Positions 62,639-64,000 of a DNA stretch of 64,000 bases are shown in pieces. The stretch is from Winogradskyella sp. (GTDB lineage Bacteria > Bacteroidota > Bacteroidia > Flavobacteriales > Flavobacteriaceae). Position 1 is the first letter of the stretch; the number at the start of each line of letters is the position of its first letter. Where the stretch lies: the NCBI RefSeq assembly GCF_028289625.1, contig NZ_JANQOM010000032.1:1-64000 (forward strand), in the 5' to 3' direction. The position numbers and the translations under genes were made by a program. Under the pieces are notes generated by a model. It was not told the origin of the DNA and searched no databases. It saw nothing but the letters and a program-made list of their open reading frames with translations.

Positions 62639-63091
62639 ATGAAGTCTATATGTTCAATTTATTGTCTGTTCGTTTTTATGATTTTCCAATCTTGTGATGA
62701 TACAAAATCAGAAATTATATTTCATAAGTCGCACGAACCAAGTAGAGCAAATGTGCCTTTTAGTGATGCAGTAGAAACAGGTGATTTTTTGTTCTTAACT
62801 GGCCAGATAGGAAAAGACCACAAAAAAGGGGAACTGGTTTCAGGTGGTATAGAGGCTGAAACCAAACAAACGATCGAAAACATAAAAGCTGTTTTAGAGC
62901 ATCATGGTCTGTCTTTAAATCATGTCGTAAAGTGTACTGTAATCTTAGAAGATATCAATGATTTTAAAGCCTTCAATTCGGTATATACCACCTATTTTAC
63001 AAGAAAGCCTGCACGTACTACTTATGCCGCTGCAGGTTTAGCTGGCGGTGCCAGTATTGAAATAGATGTTATTGCAGCAAAGACAAAATAA
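62639..63091 (+). CDS. Exported RidA-family protein (putative lipoprotein)
   Basis: 150 aa from ATG 62639; the longer frame to 62585 would place the signal sequence internally and is rejected. MKSICSIYCLFVFMIFQSCDDTK is a lipoprotein signal (Cys19 or so), then a full RidA core: VPFSDAVETGDFLFLTGQIG, EAETKQTIENIKAVLEHHGL, VVKCTVILEDINDFKAFN, and RKPARTTYAAAGLAGGASIEID with the conserved Arg. RidA proteins hydrolyse reactive enamines in the cytosol, so an exported form is odd. Confidence 0.85.
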   Translation: MKSICSIYCLFVFMIFQSCDDTKSEIIFHKSHEPSRANVPFSDAVETGDFLFLTGQIGKDHKKGELVSGGIEAETKQTIENIKAVLEHHGLSLNHVVKCTVILEDINDFKAFNSVYTTYFTRKPARTTYAAAGLAGGASIEIDVIAAKTK

Positions 63092-63164
63092 AGTTTAAGA
63101 AAATTCTGAATATTTGGTATAAAAATTGATGAGTAAAAACAAGTTAATCTAAACCTTATCAATT

Positions 63165-63824
63165 ATGAAATTACCTGTTTTATTTATCCTATTAATTTTT
63201 ACAACTTTTACATTCAGTCAAGAAAATGATGAAAGATTCAACCTTGAAAAAGGCAGCTTCATTTTTGAAGGTGACTTTTCTGTAAACACACAAAATAACG
63301 AGTTATCCCTTGAAGGCAGTCAAGATTCCGATAGTGAGCAATTTAATTTTAGTCTTGCACCAAAAATTGGATATGCAATTGATGATAATTTGATACTTGG
63401 TTTGGGTTTGGGTTATGGGTATTCAAAATTTGAATCTACGCCTTTTAGTAATCAGCTTAACGCAACCAATGAATCGACCTCTAATTCATTTAGTTTTTTC
63501 CCATATGTTAAAAAATTCTTCCCTGTAGGAAAAAAGTTAGCATTTCATGCACAAGGTGAGGTAAGATTTACATTCGGAAACACAAGCTTCGAAAATGGTG
63601 ATGACATTGAAAGAGACACAGATTCAAATGCTATTTTTATCGGATTTAGACCAGGATTCAATTATGAGATTACCAATAATATTTTGATACATGCTAATTT
63701 TGGTTCATTGGGTTATACAAGATTTAAGAATGAGGGGGAAAATGACTTTGAGCAAGAGTCAGAGAGTTTTAGATTTGATTTAGGGACGTCGACCTTGCAA
63801 TTTGGCTTTGCTCTTGTGTTTTAA
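63165..63824 (+). CDS. Outer-membrane beta-barrel protein
   Basis: 219 aa with a signal peptide (LFILLIFTTFTFSQ, to about 18). Alternating strands such as KIGYAIDDNLILGLGLGYGYSKF, FHAQGEVRFTFGN and LQFGFALVF, with a C-terminal Phe, indicate an eight-stranded-type barrel of the OmpA-like/porin-family kind. No ligand can be inferred. It precedes queE by 62 nt. Confidence 0.8.
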   Translation: MKLPVLFILLIFTTFTFSQENDERFNLEKGSFIFEGDFSVNTQNNELSLEGSQDSDSEQFNFSLAPKIGYAIDDNLILGLGLGYGYSKFESTPFSNQLNATNESTSNSFSFFPYVKKFFPVGKKLAFHAQGEVRFTFGNTSFENGDDIERDTDSNAIFIGFRPGFNYEITNNILIHANFGSLGYTRFKNEGENDFEQESESFRFDLGTSTLQFGFALVF

Positions 63825-63872
63825 ATTGGTTGATTGATGCTAGATATTTAAGCTTTAATAAAGACTTTTAAA

Positions 63873-63880
63873 TATCTTTG
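63873..63880 (+). promoter_or_regulatory. -7 element just before the queE start
   Basis: TATCTTTG matches TAnnTTTG and ends 6 nt before ATG 63887, so the transcript would have a leader of only a few bases. No TTG at 17-23 nt upstream; TTG triplets lie about 36-40 nt away. Confidence 0.4.
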
Positions 63881-63886
63881 CAAACC

Positions 63887-64000
63887 ATGACGAGACGAGA
63901 ACGACAAGAATTAATAGACAAAGGGCTTTTGCTGCCTTTAATGGAAGAGTTTTATACCATTCAAGGTGAAGGCTATCATAAAGGTACTGCGGCCTATTTT
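63887..64000 (+). CDS. queE: 7-carboxy-7-deazaguanine synthase, 5' end
   Basis: The first 38 residues are in the window: MTRRERQELIDKGLLLPLME, then EEFYTIQGEGYHKGTAAYF. The FYTIQGEG motif is characteristic of QueE, a radical SAM enzyme of the queuosine/7-deazaguanine pathway; the Cys cluster lies beyond the window. The rest cannot be judged. Confidence 0.9.
   Translation, partial: MTRRERQELIDKGLLLPLMEEFYTIQGEGYHKGTAAYF

Overview
The window comes from a member of the Bacteroidota, almost certainly a marine-type Flavobacteriaceae. Reasons: low GC (mid-30s % by eye), proteins with C-terminal type IX secretion (T9SS) sorting domains, FecR/ECF-sigma/TonB receptor regulation, lipoproteins with acidic residues right after the lipidated Cys, promoters of the form TTG-N(17-23)-TAnnTTTG, mostly no Shine-Dalgarno sequence (A-rich leaders instead), and a gene order (rplQ-carA-eno, gltA next to a DDAH-type enzyme) typical of the family. 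I cannot name genus or species.

Region 1 (1-13.9 kb): the S10-spc-alpha ribosomal protein superoperon from the 3' end of rplC to rplQ, including secY, infA, rpmJ and rpoA. Up to rpsN the genes are separated by about 0-20 nt. From rpsN onward many spacers grow to 80-185 nt and are filled with AT-rich inverted repeats, including a perfect 69-bp duplication on both sides of rpsM. A terminator, a consensus promoter and a structured leader separate rpsK from rpsD.

Region 2 (14-27.3 kb): housekeeping genes. carA, eno, an outer-membrane DUF481-like protein, gltA and a DDAH-type hydrolase come first. A reverse-strand block follows, made of rsfS, ftsH, a LUD-domain protein, cdsA, a phosphatidylserine-decarboxylase-like gene and an acyl-CoA-binding protein (ribosome silencing, membrane proteolysis, phospholipid synthesis). 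Then come birA, a SRPBCC protein, pyrE and a NUDIX hydrolase.

Region 3 (27.4-40.2 kb): a T9SS cargo protein with three homologous modules, two of them in strikingly GC-rich DNA; an M14 peptidase lipoprotein; a CtlX-type enzyme; a CpeT-family lipoprotein; an orphan TPR-histidine kinase; a GH53 endo-galactanase; a VOC protein; argS; and an exported carboxypeptidase-regulatory-domain protein.

Region 4 (40.3-48 kb): an ECF sigma / FecR / TonB-dependent receptor / PagL-like deacylase / DinB-type operon, divergent from a very acidic, internally duplicated surface-type lipoprotein. This is the best candidate for an undescribed functional unit: a trans-envelope signalling and uptake system without a SusD partner.

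Region 5 (48-64 kb): ffh, an unknown exported protein, folD, an esterase-like lipoprotein, then a mostly reverse-strand group of small exported proteins (lipocalin-like/DUF1579-like, secreted VOC, NHL-repeat T9SS cargo) around a membrane-bound AraC regulator. After these come rluF, an alpha/beta hydrolase, a cupin, a HerA-like ATPase, an exported RidA homologue, an outer-membrane barrel and the 5' end of queE. No rRNA, tRNA, CRISPR array or insertion sequence was recognised.
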